The translations under genes were made by a program, and so were the position numbers. Under the pieces are notes generated by a model that was given only the letters and a program-made list of their open reading frames with translations, did no database searches and was not told the DNA's origin. Below are positions 1 to 9,617 of a DNA stretch of 64,000 nucleotides, piece by piece (the first letter of the stretch is position 1; every line of letters begins with the position of its first letter). Origin of the DNA: Peloplasma aerotolerans (GTDB lineage: Bacteria > Bacillota_I > Bacilli_A > Acholeplasmatales > Acholeplasmataceae); assembly GCF_030012175.1 (NCBI RefSeq), contig NZ_JASCXW010000002.1:78147-142146 (forward strand). The letters run 5' to 3'.

Positions 1-854
1 TTAGCAAAAAACATCACATAGACTTTATAAAATCCGAATTCATCAATAAATGACCCTTTGTGATCGAGTAGTTTAATATAATCTTTACCCACAAACGTGA
101 GTTCATCTGACAAGATATCTGCTTTTTGTTTCATCTCATTTGATGCGTCCGGATGCACAATCAGTAATGTATCATTAGCACCAAGTTTTGTTCCCTCTGG
201 AATAACAAAAGCATTAGATTCTTCTTCAGCACCATCTAAATAGAATGATAGTTTATATCCCTCTAGTGATACTTCTTTATCCAATGAGTTATATATTTCA
301 ATAGCACGATTAAATCCAGTACCTGATGCATATTTAGATATATATATTGGTGATCGATAAGCACTAGGATATCTAGCGATAACAATTGATACTATCGAAC
401 CTGCTTGTAGTTCTTGACCAACTTCAAATGTTCCGCCATACTCAATAACAGTCCCTTCATTGTGTTCAGTTGAATCACGATATGTAACGTTATATTGCAG
501 ATTAAGATTGGTAAGTGCTACAGCTGCTTGAATTTCTGTTCGACCTGACAAATCAGGTAAAAGAATCTTATGTATTGAAATATAGATTAAAAGATCAGTT
601 TCAGATAAATTTACCAACATGCCTGCTGATAATCCGTTACCATATCTAATAAATGAATCTTCAGGGATATTAAAGTTAATCTCTTCAGTAAACTCGTAGT
701 TTGCTCCCAAACTATCAAGTTCAGCTATTATTTGTGTTTTTGTTAAGCCATTTAAAACTGGTAATTGTACTTCTTTATTTGTATTGCCATTACATGCAAC
801 AAGCGTTAATCCAATAATTAATATGGATAATATGCTATAAATTCTCTTTAGCAT
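1..854 (-). CDS. Partial lipoprotein with PASTA-like repeats and a lamin-tail domain
   Basis: The reading frame begins with ATG at 854 on the minus strand and is still open at base 1, so the C-terminus lies outside the window. The N-terminus is a lipoprotein signal ending in LTLVAC, so the product is probably anchored on the outer face of the membrane. Two PASTA-like segments follow (roughly residues 30-95 and 98-160, the second with GTVIEYGG and G..V.IVIARY). The last part resembles a lamin-tail domain: AIEIYNSLDKEVSLEGYKLS, then LIVHP and GSFIDEFGFY. Lamin-tail domains commonly occur in secreted nucleases and surface proteins, but no catalytic domain is visible in the part present. It has its own -10-like TATAAT (890-895, minus), and a terminator at 966-1006 separates it from the preceding gene. 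Confidence 0.7.
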   Translation of the reverse strand, partial: MLKRIYSILSILIIGLTLVACNGNTNKEVQLPVLNGLTKTQIIAELDSLGANYEFTEEINFNIPEDSFIRYGNGLSAGMLVNLSETDLLIYISIHKILLPDLSGRTEIQAAVALTNLNLQYNVTYRDSTEHNEGTVIEYGGTFEVGQELQAGSIVSIVIARYPSAYRSPIYISKYASGTGFNRAIEIYNSLDKEVSLEGYKLSFYLDGAEEESNAFVIPEGTKLGANDTLLIVHPDASNEMKQKADILSDELTFVGKDYIKLLDHKGSFIDEFGFYKVYVMFFA

Positions 855-965
855 TTCATATTCCTCTTTTCTTTGCTTCTTGTGTAATTATTATAACATA
901 TTTAGTGAGAATTTTTATTATATAATTACTTATGTAATAAGTAACTCAGGATTATATTGAAAGAA

Positions 966-1006
966 AAAGACTTGGTTCTTACGAGGTGTAAGTACCAAGT
1001 CTTTTG
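966..1006 (-). terminator. Terminator after the giant lipoprotein gene
   Basis: Arms AAAAGACTTGGT (966-977) and ACCAAGTCTTTT (995-1006) pair perfectly, with an inner TTAC/GTAA pair. On the minus strand the hairpin is followed by a T-rich run. It lies about 30 bases past the stop of the 1613-residue lipoprotein gene and probably ends the ABC operon transcript. It may also work in the other direction. Confidence 0.75.
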
Positions 1007-1034
1007 ATTGTTTGTAAATAAATGTGCTAATTAA

Positions 1035-4000
1035 CTATTCTGTAAATCCATAAAGCTTGATTCCGTCGATGTTCATTCTTGAGTTATTTCCATCTGGTCC
1101 ACTAAATACCCATTGAACCATTAAGCTGTCACCATATTCAACATCAGTTAAATCTTCATAATCTAATACAACAACAACTTCTTCTAGAGTGCTTTGAGTA
1201 CCTTCAGGCATTGTCCAAACATTAATCCATGTTGTCCCACCATCTGCTGAAACTTCAAATGATAAAACTCCTAATGTAAGACTTCCATAGTGAGCATAAT
1301 TGAACTCAATTTGTGTTAAATTATTGTATGCATTATTAATTCTTGCATATCCAGGACCACGTCCTCTAATAGCCCAACTTCCAATTTTCTTATCATCAGC
1401 TAAGTTCCCTCTTACAGCCTCACTTAGGGTCCATTCTGTACCTTCATCATCCATGGTTCCTGTAGCATACGAAGTTTTAGCTGTTGAAGTCTCAAAACTT
1501 GTTTCATATAATACTACGGCTTGTGGTTCAGATGAATCAACATAATTAACTGTTACAGTTACAGAAACAGCTAACTCTTCTACACCTAATTTAAGTGTTA
1601 ATGAAATTGTATAAACTGTGTTTTCAGTAACATCATCCCATACTTGTACTTCTTCAACAACAACGATTGCTCCAATTGGATCAGATATGATATCTTCAAC
1701 TGTTATTGCTTCATCACCTAGTGAAGGTGTAGGAACTGCTGTTCCCATATCAAAAGTTTTACCTTCAAAAGTTTCTTCCATAATAACTTTTGCTGCTTCT
1801 AATTTTTCCATATCTGTTAATTCAACAAATTCGAATTGATTAACTGATATTGGGAAAAGTCTTGGCCCAAAATTCCAATCTACATGAATTTCAGTAATGT
1901 TAACGGTTTGTCCAACTACAGCATCTTTAAATAAGTCATTGATGACGCCTGAAGAGGTTCTTGCTCTAACGGTAATTGTTTTACCATCAAGTTCTATAAC
2001 CATTTCTTGTCCGCTTGTAGTTACACTTACTACTTCACCACTTAAACTAACTCTTCTTCCTTGATATAAAACATTATCAAGAACATCTAGATCAGTAATT
2101 ACTTCTGGTGCTGGTAATACAAAATCACCTTCTGCTGGTGTATATGTAGCACCTTGGGCAACCTGTATCAATCCATTGAAGTTACCAATTTTACCATCGA
2201 CATGGAATATATCTCCAATTTCAACATCGATTGGTAGTGCTGGGTTGTGTAGAACAATTGTTCCAGTCTCATCTTCCATAAAAGCTTTGGACCAGTTTAG
2301 GAAAGTAGTATTCCATCCATCAAATCCAGTCACAACACCAACAAATAAAACTTCTTCATTAACTTCTTTAGCTGCTGCTTCAGCAATTGTCATAATAACA
2401 ATTTCTTCCCATAAAGCAACTAAAGTTATATCTTCAGTTATAGGTGTATTGAAATCAAATAAATCTGTTTCTCCAAATAATGCCCAACCTAAGAAAGTAA
2501 AGCCTGCTCTTGTTGGGTCTGAAGGTTGAGTAACTAGTTCATCTTTTTCAATAGTTACGATTGTAGGCTCATCTGCATCATCATAATTTAAATCAAATGT
2601 CACGTCAACTGGCTCATCAACAGTAATAAACTTATGAACTTCAATAGACTTAACAGCTAATCTTAATGAGAAAGTTCCTGATTGTACTCCAGCAGATCTT
2701 ACAAATAATCGAACATATACGTCACCTGTTAGATCAACTGAAATGATATTAGATGCTGAACTAGCAGTATCCCAAGTATCTTTAAAGTTCGTTCCATCTG
2801 TCCAAGTGATTCCATCATCTGAAGTTTGAATATAAATGCCCTCTGCAAAATCTATATTGTATTGTGCATCCGTTGTCCAGTTTTCAATATTGAATACTAC
2901 TTTGTGTGCTCCGACAACTTGATTTTGAATTAACAAGTATGGACTGTTCCAACTATTTCCAGATCTAATTCCTAGTACAATTGCTGAATAGCTTGTGCCA
3001 GTCGGAGTACTAATGTTTGCATTCAATCTTGTAAATGTTTCTCCATTTACAATTGCATCCGTTGGTACTGTTACATATGAGGTCGCATTATCTAAATCAT
3101 TAAAATCATAAGTCGTAACTTGATTGATAGCTGCTACCCATTTAGCATATAATGTTAAATCAGCTTCAACTTCTGTATCAACATCCCATTCTAATGTTAA
3201 TTCAGCATCAGTAAACCAACCATCAAATGCGAAATCTTCTTTTATCATTGTTGGATATTCTAAAATTTTTCTTCCATCAACAACTTGAATTGTTTCAACT
3301 ACATCTTCACCATCCATGAAAACAACATCGTGTCTTTCAAGATTAGGATCTGCTTCTACTGTAACTTGGCCAGAAACATAATAGCCAATTTGTGGGTTGT
3401 TGCTTGCCCAAGTTAATGGCGCATCAATAACATCAATTAAGTCGTCTACTTCAGCATTTGCTAATATGTTAGCTCCGCCTGTGATTGCAACTCTTGCATC
3501 CCATCTAATAACAATAGATTTTTCACCTAATGTAATTGTTACTGCAATGTTTCCATGTTGATCAACAGCTACATCACTAACTGTACCACCTGTAATTGAA
3601 ACTAATTTACTTTGGTGAGTCAATAGTGCTGCTGGAGTCCAATCTAAATCTGTAATGTCAACTTTTAGAATATGAGCAGCTTCTGTTGTTACTTCAACCT
3701 CTACGATATTTCTCAATTGCTCTAATCCATTAAATGTAGATCTATATCCTTCAATAACAACAACTTTACCGAAAGCTGCTCTAATAGCATCAGCATTGTC
3801 AGTAGGGGTTCCACTACCAATAAATAATGCCATTGCTCCAGTTTCATCATGAAGGATAACGGTATCATTACCACTATAACCCACGACTGTACCTTTAACT
3901 TTAATATTATCAGTACTTGTTATCGCTAGTGCTTCTTCAATCGTTAATACTGGTAGTTCACCAACAAGAATTACTTTTTCAAATTCTTCTACTGCATCAC

Positions 4001-5876
4001 CTCTAGTAATTGCTGCTGTTAATGTAACTGCAATTCTTTCACCTTCTACCGGTGTTACTACACCATCTGTCGAAATAACATCTTCATTATCAGATGACCA
4101 CACAATCGTAGTACCAAATAATTCTGTTATTAAATCGATTGTCGTTTCTTCAACGGCTGTATTAGGTGTTGTCATCTGTAATGTTTGCTTAACTGCTGCT
4201 ACTGCTTGTTCATCTGTCATTTCATGAACAATAACATCACCAATAGTACCTAAGAATACTGCGTTATAAATTAATCTGTCATCTCTTAATCCATACATAA
4301 CAACATCAATAGTAACTGTTAATCCGTTTAATGGGGCTAATGCGGTATTATTTGAAGAGTAATAAACAACTATAGCTTGATCAGTATATGGTGGGTTACC
4401 TGCTCTTCTTTGAGCATCTATATCAGAATAATCTCCATCATAATCAACATCTACTAGGAATATACCATAATCATCAGCAGCATTTTGAACGTAAACTTTA
4501 GCTTCTAACGTTAAGTATTCCATTTCAAATATACTAGTAAGTGAATAAGTTGGCATTGTATCTGGTAAGTAAGCCGCAAGACTTTCGACAACAGTTGGGT
4601 TAACAGTTACTGGATCGCCTTCTTTTTCAATCAAAATGGTTGGTTGACGGCTAGATAAAGTGCCCGTACCATTAATCTGAATTACTCCATAGTAGTAAGC
4701 AAAGTTCCCGATAACATCATATAATTGGTCTTGTTTAGCGTTTCTATATGCATTGCTTTGACTACCGAATGCAAAGAATACACTACCTTCGCTATCAACA
4801 AACATTAATCCGTCATCTAAAATACCGATGACTGAAACATCTGTAATCTTAACGTATCTACGTTCGTTTGTTCCATCAACATCATCTAAATAATAAGCTT
4901 GAGCAGCTAAGAATGAATCGAACTCTTCGTATGGTTCTGCTTCAGCTAAAACTCTAATTTGAATTTCTTTTGTAGTTGTTTGTTCCTGATATGAAATTGT
5001 TGCTGTTAGAGTAACAATTTCATCAGATGCTTCTAAACCAGGTCTTGTGACCACACCAGTATTCGTAATATAGTTCGTATTAGAAGAAGACCATGTAACG
5101 CTTGCGTTATATAGTTCATCATAAATACCTTCAACTACGATGGTTGTAGGAAGCGTCATATTTTCAACAACTTCTGTCGGAGATAAGATTAATTGAGTAC
5201 TTGCCGTATTTAATATATCTGTTACAGGCATATCAGTAATTGCTAATACGTCAACAATAAACTCTTTCTCTAAACTACCAATATATGCAGTTAAAATAAC
5301 TCTAGCTGTACTTTGGCCATAAACTGGTCTTGTTACTGTACCATTGACTGCAATCGCCGCTGCAGATGATTCCCAGTTTACTGCTAAACCTAACGAAGTT
5401 GCTGGTAAAACAACATTTTTAGTAGTAGAATAAATACCCTCATCTTCTTCTAGGTCTTCACCGGTAATCACAAGTGCATCAATTGCTTCTTGTGGTGTTG
5501 TCGTCGCAGGTGCCATAATAACTTTAACGGTAAACTCTTTTGTATCACTTTCCTCACCTTTTGTTAAGGTTGCAGTCAATGTTACATTCGTGTCTACTGC
5601 CGGTCTTGTTACCACGCCAGTTTGAGTCACTATAGCAGGATGAGAAGTTGCCCAAGTAATCACAACTTCATTAATTCCGCTGGTAGGTAAAACCAAGTTT
5701 TGTGTAACACTGTTTGCATTATCGTTACTTGCGTACACGATTGCTAAAACTGTTTTCGCTTCTGCAACATCAGCTTCATCAGTGTTTCTACCTGAACAAC
5801 CAGCAATTACAAAAACCGTAGTTAGTGTTAATATCATCATTAACAATAACTTAAATACTTTTGTTTGCCCTTTCAT
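1035..5876 (-). CDS. Giant multidomain surface lipoprotein (Ig-like, OB-fold, InlB-type repeats)
   Basis: 1613 residues with a lipobox (VIAGC, Cys27). Domains visible in order: atypical bacterial Ig-like domains at about 32-120, 126-211 and 216-310, each with a W(A/E/S)S...GVVTRP...LTAT pattern; two OB-fold-like segments (311-410, 428-550); another Ig-like domain (560-637); two OB-like segments (640-735, 740-840); an InlB/Flg_new-type repeat (848-914, FDGWFTD..LYAKW); a jelly-roll-like region (918-1082); a second InlB-type repeat (1090-1157, FLGWALF..LVALW); two OB-like segments (1160-1350); an Ig-like domain (1355-1445); and a C-terminal jelly-roll-like domain (1452-1613). No catalytic motif is recognised. 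OB-fold segments of this kind occur in extracellular nucleases of the YhcR type, so polymer or nucleic-acid binding is possible but unproven. It is the last gene of the ABC operon, 73 bases after the substrate-binding protein gene, with an RBS (GGAGGTT) and no terminator in the gap. Confidence 0.8.
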   Translation of the reverse strand: MKGQTKVFKLLLMMILTLTTVFVIAGCSGRNTDEADVAEAKTVLAIVYASNDNANSVTQNLVLPTSGINEVVITWATSHPAIVTQTGVVTRPAVDTNVTLTATLTKGEESDTKEFTVKVIMAPATTTPQEAIDALVITGEDLEEDEGIYSTTKNVVLPATSLGLAVNWESSAAAIAVNGTVTRPVYGQSTARVILTAYIGSLEKEFIVDVLAITDMPVTDILNTASTQLILSPTEVVENMTLPTTIVVEGIYDELYNASVTWSSSNTNYITNTGVVTRPGLEASDEIVTLTATISYQEQTTTKEIQIRVLAEAEPYEEFDSFLAAQAYYLDDVDGTNERRYVKITDVSVIGILDDGLMFVDSEGSVFFAFGSQSNAYRNAKQDQLYDVIGNFAYYYGVIQINGTGTLSSRQPTILIEKEGDPVTVNPTVVESLAAYLPDTMPTYSLTSIFEMEYLTLEAKVYVQNAADDYGIFLVDVDYDGDYSDIDAQRRAGNPPYTDQAIVVYYSSNNTALAPLNGLTVTIDVVMYGLRDDRLIYNAVFLGTIGDVIVHEMTDEQAVAAVKQTLQMTTPNTAVEETTIDLITELFGTTIVWSSDNEDVISTDGVVTPVEGERIAVTLTAAITRGDAVEEFEKVILVGELPVLTIEEALAITSTDNIKVKGTVVGYSGNDTVILHDETGAMALFIGSGTPTDNADAIRAAFGKVVVIEGYRSTFNGLEQLRNIVEVEVTTEAAHILKVDITDLDWTPAALLTHQSKLVSITGGTVSDVAVDQHGNIAVTITLGEKSIVIRWDARVAITGGANILANAEVDDLIDVIDAPLTWASNNPQIGYYVSGQVTVEADPNLERHDVVFMDGEDVVETIQVVDGRKILEYPTMIKEDFAFDGWFTDAELTLEWDVDTEVEADLTLYAKWVAAINQVTTYDFNDLDNATSYVTVPTDAIVNGETFTRLNANISTPTGTSYSAIVLGIRSGNSWNSPYLLIQNQVVGAHKVVFNIENWTTDAQYNIDFAEGIYIQTSDDGITWTDGTNFKDTWDTASSASNIISVDLTGDVYVRLFVRSAGVQSGTFSLRLAVKSIEVHKFITVDEPVDVTFDLNYDDADEPTIVTIEKDELVTQPSDPTRAGFTFLGWALFGETDLFDFNTPITEDITLVALWEEIVIMTIAEAAAKEVNEEVLFVGVVTGFDGWNTTFLNWSKAFMEDETGTIVLHNPALPIDVEIGDIFHVDGKIGNFNGLIQVAQGATYTPAEGDFVLPAPEVITDLDVLDNVLYQGRRVSLSGEVVSVTTSGQEMVIELDGKTITVRARTSSGVINDLFKDAVVGQTVNITEIHVDWNFGPRLFPISVNQFEFVELTDMEKLEAAKVIMEETFEGKTFDMGTAVPTPSLGDEAITVEDIISDPIGAIVVVEEVQVWDDVTENTVYTISLTLKLGVEELAVSVTVTVNYVDSSEPQAVVLYETSFETSTAKTSYATGTMDDEGTEWTLSEAVRGNLADDKKIGSWAIRGRGPGYARINNAYNNLTQIEFNYAHYGSLTLGVLSFEVSADGGTTWINVWTMPEGTQSTLEEVVVVLDYEDLTDVEYGDSLMVQWVFSGPDGNNSRMNIDGIKLYGFTE

Positions 5877-5949
5877 TTTTTAACCTCCATTTTTTATAAA
5901 AATCTGTTACCTTGTTTTATATGTTTTAAACCTTATTGCTTAAACTAAT

Positions 5950-7896
5950 TTATGAACCTAAACTTGCCTCTGAATAGGCCCTATCTAGTGCTGCTTGAAT
6001 ATTACCATCACCAGTAATAATCATTTCGAACGCTAGACCAACTTCAGTTCTTGCTCTTGAAGATCCAACAAATGCAGGATCAAAGAAGAAATAATCTCTT
6101 TGTTGGAAAGCTGCTTGTGCAGATAATGCATTAGCTTTTTGAAGATCCGTCATCCCTGGTAAGGTTTGATTAAGGAAATTAGTATATCTTTCACTTGTAA
6201 TTCCGCTTTCTCTAACTGGAATATATCCTGTTTGAATTGCAAAATCAACAGTAACATCTGCTCTCATCAAATATTTCAAGAATAACCAAGAAACAAGTTT
6301 TTGTTCCCTCGTACCTGAATCAGTTAAACTAATATTTGTCCCTTGTTGAATGACTGCTCTGTTATTAGGACTAAGTGCATTGTACGGTATTGGTGCTGTG
6401 CCTAATTCAAATTGATCTGCAACTGGTAAGCGTCCAATCTCGATTTGATTGTGGCGAACACCTGCAGATGATGAAATTGCAAATGCAACTTTTTGTTGTG
6501 CGAATGGAGTCGTTGCGTATTGTTGATCCCAAAAGTCAGGAACAACAAAAATATCTCTATTATCTTTCACAAACTGCATTGCAGCAAATGTATTTGCATT
6601 AGTATTCCATAGATATTGCCCACGGTATGTTTGTGGATTAATTGCTGTGTATGCACCATTAAATTGACGAGTAAATGTAATAAAACCATTACCATTTGAA
6701 TCATATGCACCAGCTTTAACTAAATTTTGTTCAGTTGGATTTTTTGATTTACCAAATTCAATGAGTTGTGGTGCGATTGCAAACCATTCTTGCCATGTTT
6801 TCGGTAGATCTTCTGGATCAGTAATACCTGCATATGCTAAAGCATCCTTGTTATAGATTAATACTTCAGTAGACTTATTAAACGGTAACGAATAATATGT
6901 TCCACCTTGCAAGTACTGTTGGTTTTCTAAACGATAAGACTCTATAATGTCACTTAATGCATCAGCACCGTGTAATCCAAAAGTTCCATGTTCGATATAT
7001 GGATTAAGATTCAAAATTGCTCCACCGTTTAAATATTCAGCTACATGATCCGGATAACCTTGAATCATATTTGGTAATTTTCTTTCAATAATTGCATTAC
7101 TCATGTTTGCCTTAAGTGTGTCGTAATTTCCAGTTCCGTTTGGAACAATAACTTCAAAATCATAACCTAATGCTTGATATTCAGCTCTAAAATCTAGTGC
7201 TGCTTGTCTCATCCAAGTCGTAATATCTCCACCCATAGCATGCCATATTTCAACTTTAACAGGACCAGTTGGTAATGATGTTGGAATATCTGGACGAATA
7301 ACACGTAGTGTGATCGCGATGTTTGCTTGAATTCCAGCTGCGTTGGTTACTCTTATTCTTACAGTATAAGTTCCAGGAACATCAAGGTCATAATGAACAC
7401 CTTCTGTATCTCTGACTACAATATTCTCTGTAATATCTAATTCTTTATCTTCATTTTCCCAAGCAATTATATTTGCAAGTGGATTCCAAGTTCCGCTTCC
7501 AATATAGTATGTTTGGTTTAAATTAACACCTTCAATAATTGGTGGGCGAGCACTAGGGTCTTCTGACCTAACGGTTAATTCAATTGTTAAGGTTGCTTCT
7601 AACCCTTCTTTATCGCTAACAGTCAAAGTAATTGTATGAGTCCCTGGGCTGTCGTTTGTTTCTTCATCCCATCCTCTGACTATAATTGAACCTGTCAAAT
7701 TACCATCACGGTCATCGTTTGCTGTAACACCTTCGAGTGGATCAAAATCATCTCCAACATCAATAACAACAGTTTTTCTACCGTCTGCATCGAAACCTTC
7801 ACCAGTTAGCACTGGTGGTTTGTTTGCCACCGTAACACACGCTACTAAAACTAATGTAGAGAGTACTACAGTTAATAAAGTAAATATTTTTTTCAT
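5950..7896 (-). CDS. ABC transporter substrate-binding lipoprotein with N-terminal Ig-like domains
   Basis: 648 residues. The signal ends in VLVAC with lipid Cys20. Two cadherin/Ig-like domains come first (about 28-110, with NDDRDGNLTGSI and GTHTITLTVSDKEG, the DUF5011/HYR style; and 118-202, with GTYTVRIRVTNAAG). From about 212 to the end there is a family 1 extracellular solute-binding protein: VEIWHAMGGD, then YYSLPFNKSTEVLIYNKD and a C-terminal repeat of helices, most like the UgpB/MalE group. It binds an unknown substrate, probably a sugar or sugar phosphate, and hands it to the two permeases encoded just upstream. The domain-fused form is longer than the usual 420-450 residues. The Ig modules probably lift the binding domain from the membrane. 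Confidence 0.88.
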   Translation of the reverse strand: MKKIFTLLTVVLSTLVLVACVTVANKPPVLTGEGFDADGRKTVVIDVGDDFDPLEGVTANDDRDGNLTGSIIVRGWDEETNDSPGTHTITLTVSDKEGLEATLTIELTVRSEDPSARPPIIEGVNLNQTYYIGSGTWNPLANIIAWENEDKELDITENIVVRDTEGVHYDLDVPGTYTVRIRVTNAAGIQANIAITLRVIRPDIPTSLPTGPVKVEIWHAMGGDITTWMRQAALDFRAEYQALGYDFEVIVPNGTGNYDTLKANMSNAIIERKLPNMIQGYPDHVAEYLNGGAILNLNPYIEHGTFGLHGADALSDIIESYRLENQQYLQGGTYYSLPFNKSTEVLIYNKDALAYAGITDPEDLPKTWQEWFAIAPQLIEFGKSKNPTEQNLVKAGAYDSNGNGFITFTRQFNGAYTAINPQTYRGQYLWNTNANTFAAMQFVKDNRDIFVVPDFWDQQYATTPFAQQKVAFAISSSAGVRHNQIEIGRLPVADQFELGTAPIPYNALSPNNRAVIQQGTNISLTDSGTREQKLVSWLFLKYLMRADVTVDFAIQTGYIPVRESGITSERYTNFLNQTLPGMTDLQKANALSAQAAFQQRDYFFFDPAFVGSSRARTEVGLAFEMIITGDGNIQAALDRAYSEASLGS

Positions 7897-7910
7897 TATT
7901 TTCCTCCTTT

Positions 7911-9602
7911 TTATCCTTTCGTACCACTACGCCCGACGCCAGCCAAAATGTATTTCTTCAAAGAAAAGAATACAATTAATAAGGGGACTGTAACGACTGT
8001 TGTAGCAGCTAACTGCAAATTATACATCGGTCTTTGGTCAGCACCAACGCCGATTGAAAAATTCTCATTTCTTAATGCAACAGAAACTAATCTTGTTGCC
8101 TCCGTTCTACCAACTAATTGTGGCCAAATATATGCATCCCATGCACCAATTGAACTTAAAATAATAATCGTGATAATTGTTGGTGAAGCAATTGGGATCA
8201 TAACTCTTGTTAAATACTTAAAATCACTACACCCATCAACTTTAGCTGCTCTATATAATGAGTCAGGTATTTGTCTAAAGGTTTGTCTTAAGAAGAATAT
8301 ATAAAATACACTTGCTGAGAATGGAACGATTAATGCATAAAATGTATCAATCCATCCAAGTCTACTTACAGTAATATAGTTTGTAATTGTGTACAATTCT
8401 CCTGGAATCATCATTGTCATTAGTAATAAGGAGAAAATGAAATCTTTTCCTTTAAAATCTAGTCTTGAGAATGCAAAAGCGGCTAGTACTGTAGTTATCA
8501 CTGTGAAAAACATTGAAGTCAATCCAACAAAAACAGTATTTCCGATATATCTTAAAAAGTTGAATTCAGTTAATGCAATTTTGAAGTTAACCCATTGCAT
8601 ATCTGACAAACTAACAAAGAATGATGGGTTACTTGACATCGAAGACTCAGCATAAGTTTTTAATGCTGTAATAATCATCCAATAAAACGGAATAAAGATG
8701 AACAAGGCAGTAAATGATAGTGTCCCATATGTTAAAACCATTCTTACTATCTTCATGACAACATCTTTTCTTGTAATTTCATCTAATTCATCTTGTGTTC
8801 TAGTTTTATCTTTTCCGCTTTCTATTAAAGCATCTAGAGCAATTTTTTGATCAATACGCTCTTGCTTGCGTTTTTCACGATAAGCAATTAAAGCTTTCTT
8901 ATCTTTTTCTTTTGTCTTCAAATACTTCTCATACTTCTCCGAGCCTTTGCTGACAAATAAATAAATTAGTGCCAAAGCAATAACCTTCAATCGTATTAAT
9001 ATCCACTTAAATACAAAGATAATCGCATTGAATATATTTAGAATTATTTGAATTATTTGTTTTGTAAGTATTCGTATAAATTTCCAAAATTTAATGCTTG
9101 TACTTTTTATAACTTGATAGGTTGAGATTAATCCTACTTTGATTGATTTCCCAGAATTAATAAACCCTTGTTTCATACCATACTCAGCAACATATAATTG
9201 AACGTGTCTTCCTAAATAAATTCTAACACTAGCGCTGAATGGATTTAAAGTTGCAATTTCAAAAGCTGATAATAAATATTGATGGCGATACGACCATTCA
9301 TCAACTTCAATTGTCTTTTTATCTAGATATCTTTGAAAAGATTTGAATGTCATTGGAATTGTAACGATTAAAAACCCTACGAGTAAAGAAATTATTATAT
9401 TCATTGTGGTTTGCACAAGATTAATACCAAAAATCAGTTCGTATTCGTAATTAATTGGATTTCTTTCCCATTGGGATCTTTCTGGAACATACATTACTGT
9501 AAATAAATAAATCACTAGTGTGATTGCAACCGCTATATATAGTAAATTGATTAGAGAGGCAACCAAATCAAGTTTTTTGATCTTAGGCGTAATACGTTTC
9601 AT
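7911..9602 (-). CDS. MalG-type ABC permease with a long N-terminal extension
   Basis: 563 residues, about twice the normal MalG/UgpE length of about 275. The C-terminal part (from about 288) is a normal permease: LFIFIPFYWMIITALK as the first helix, and the EAA loop YRAAKVDGCSDFKYLTRVMI that contacts the ATPase. The first about 285 residues hold two clear membrane segments (about 12-38 and 60-85), a further hydrophobic stretch (about 190-235), and a strongly charged Lys/Glu/Arg-rich linker (KEKDKKALIAYREKRKQER). The extension has no recognised domain. It follows the MalF-type gene by 15 bases and precedes the binding-protein gene by 14, so it is part of one operon. The permease call is firm; the role of the extension is unknown. 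Confidence 0.9.
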   Translation of the reverse strand: MKRITPKIKKLDLVASLINLLYIAVAITLVIYLFTVMYVPERSQWERNPINYEYELIFGINLVQTTMNIIISLLVGFLIVTIPMTFKSFQRYLDKKTIEVDEWSYRHQYLLSAFEIATLNPFSASVRIYLGRHVQLYVAEYGMKQGFINSGKSIKVGLISTYQVIKSTSIKFWKFIRILTKQIIQIILNIFNAIIFVFKWILIRLKVIALALIYLFVSKGSEKYEKYLKTKEKDKKALIAYREKRKQERIDQKIALDALIESGKDKTRTQDELDEITRKDVVMKIVRMVLTYGTLSFTALFIFIPFYWMIITALKTYAESSMSSNPSFFVSLSDMQWVNFKIALTEFNFLRYIGNTVFVGLTSMFFTVITTVLAAFAFSRLDFKGKDFIFSLLLMTMMIPGELYTITNYITVSRLGWIDTFYALIVPFSASVFYIFFLRQTFRQIPDSLYRAAKVDGCSDFKYLTRVMIPIASPTIITIIILSSIGAWDAYIWPQLVGRTEATRLVSVALRNENFSIGVGADQRPMYNLQLAATTVVTVPLLIVFFSLKKYILAGVGRSGTKG

Positions 9603-9617
9603 ATTGATTTCCTCCTA

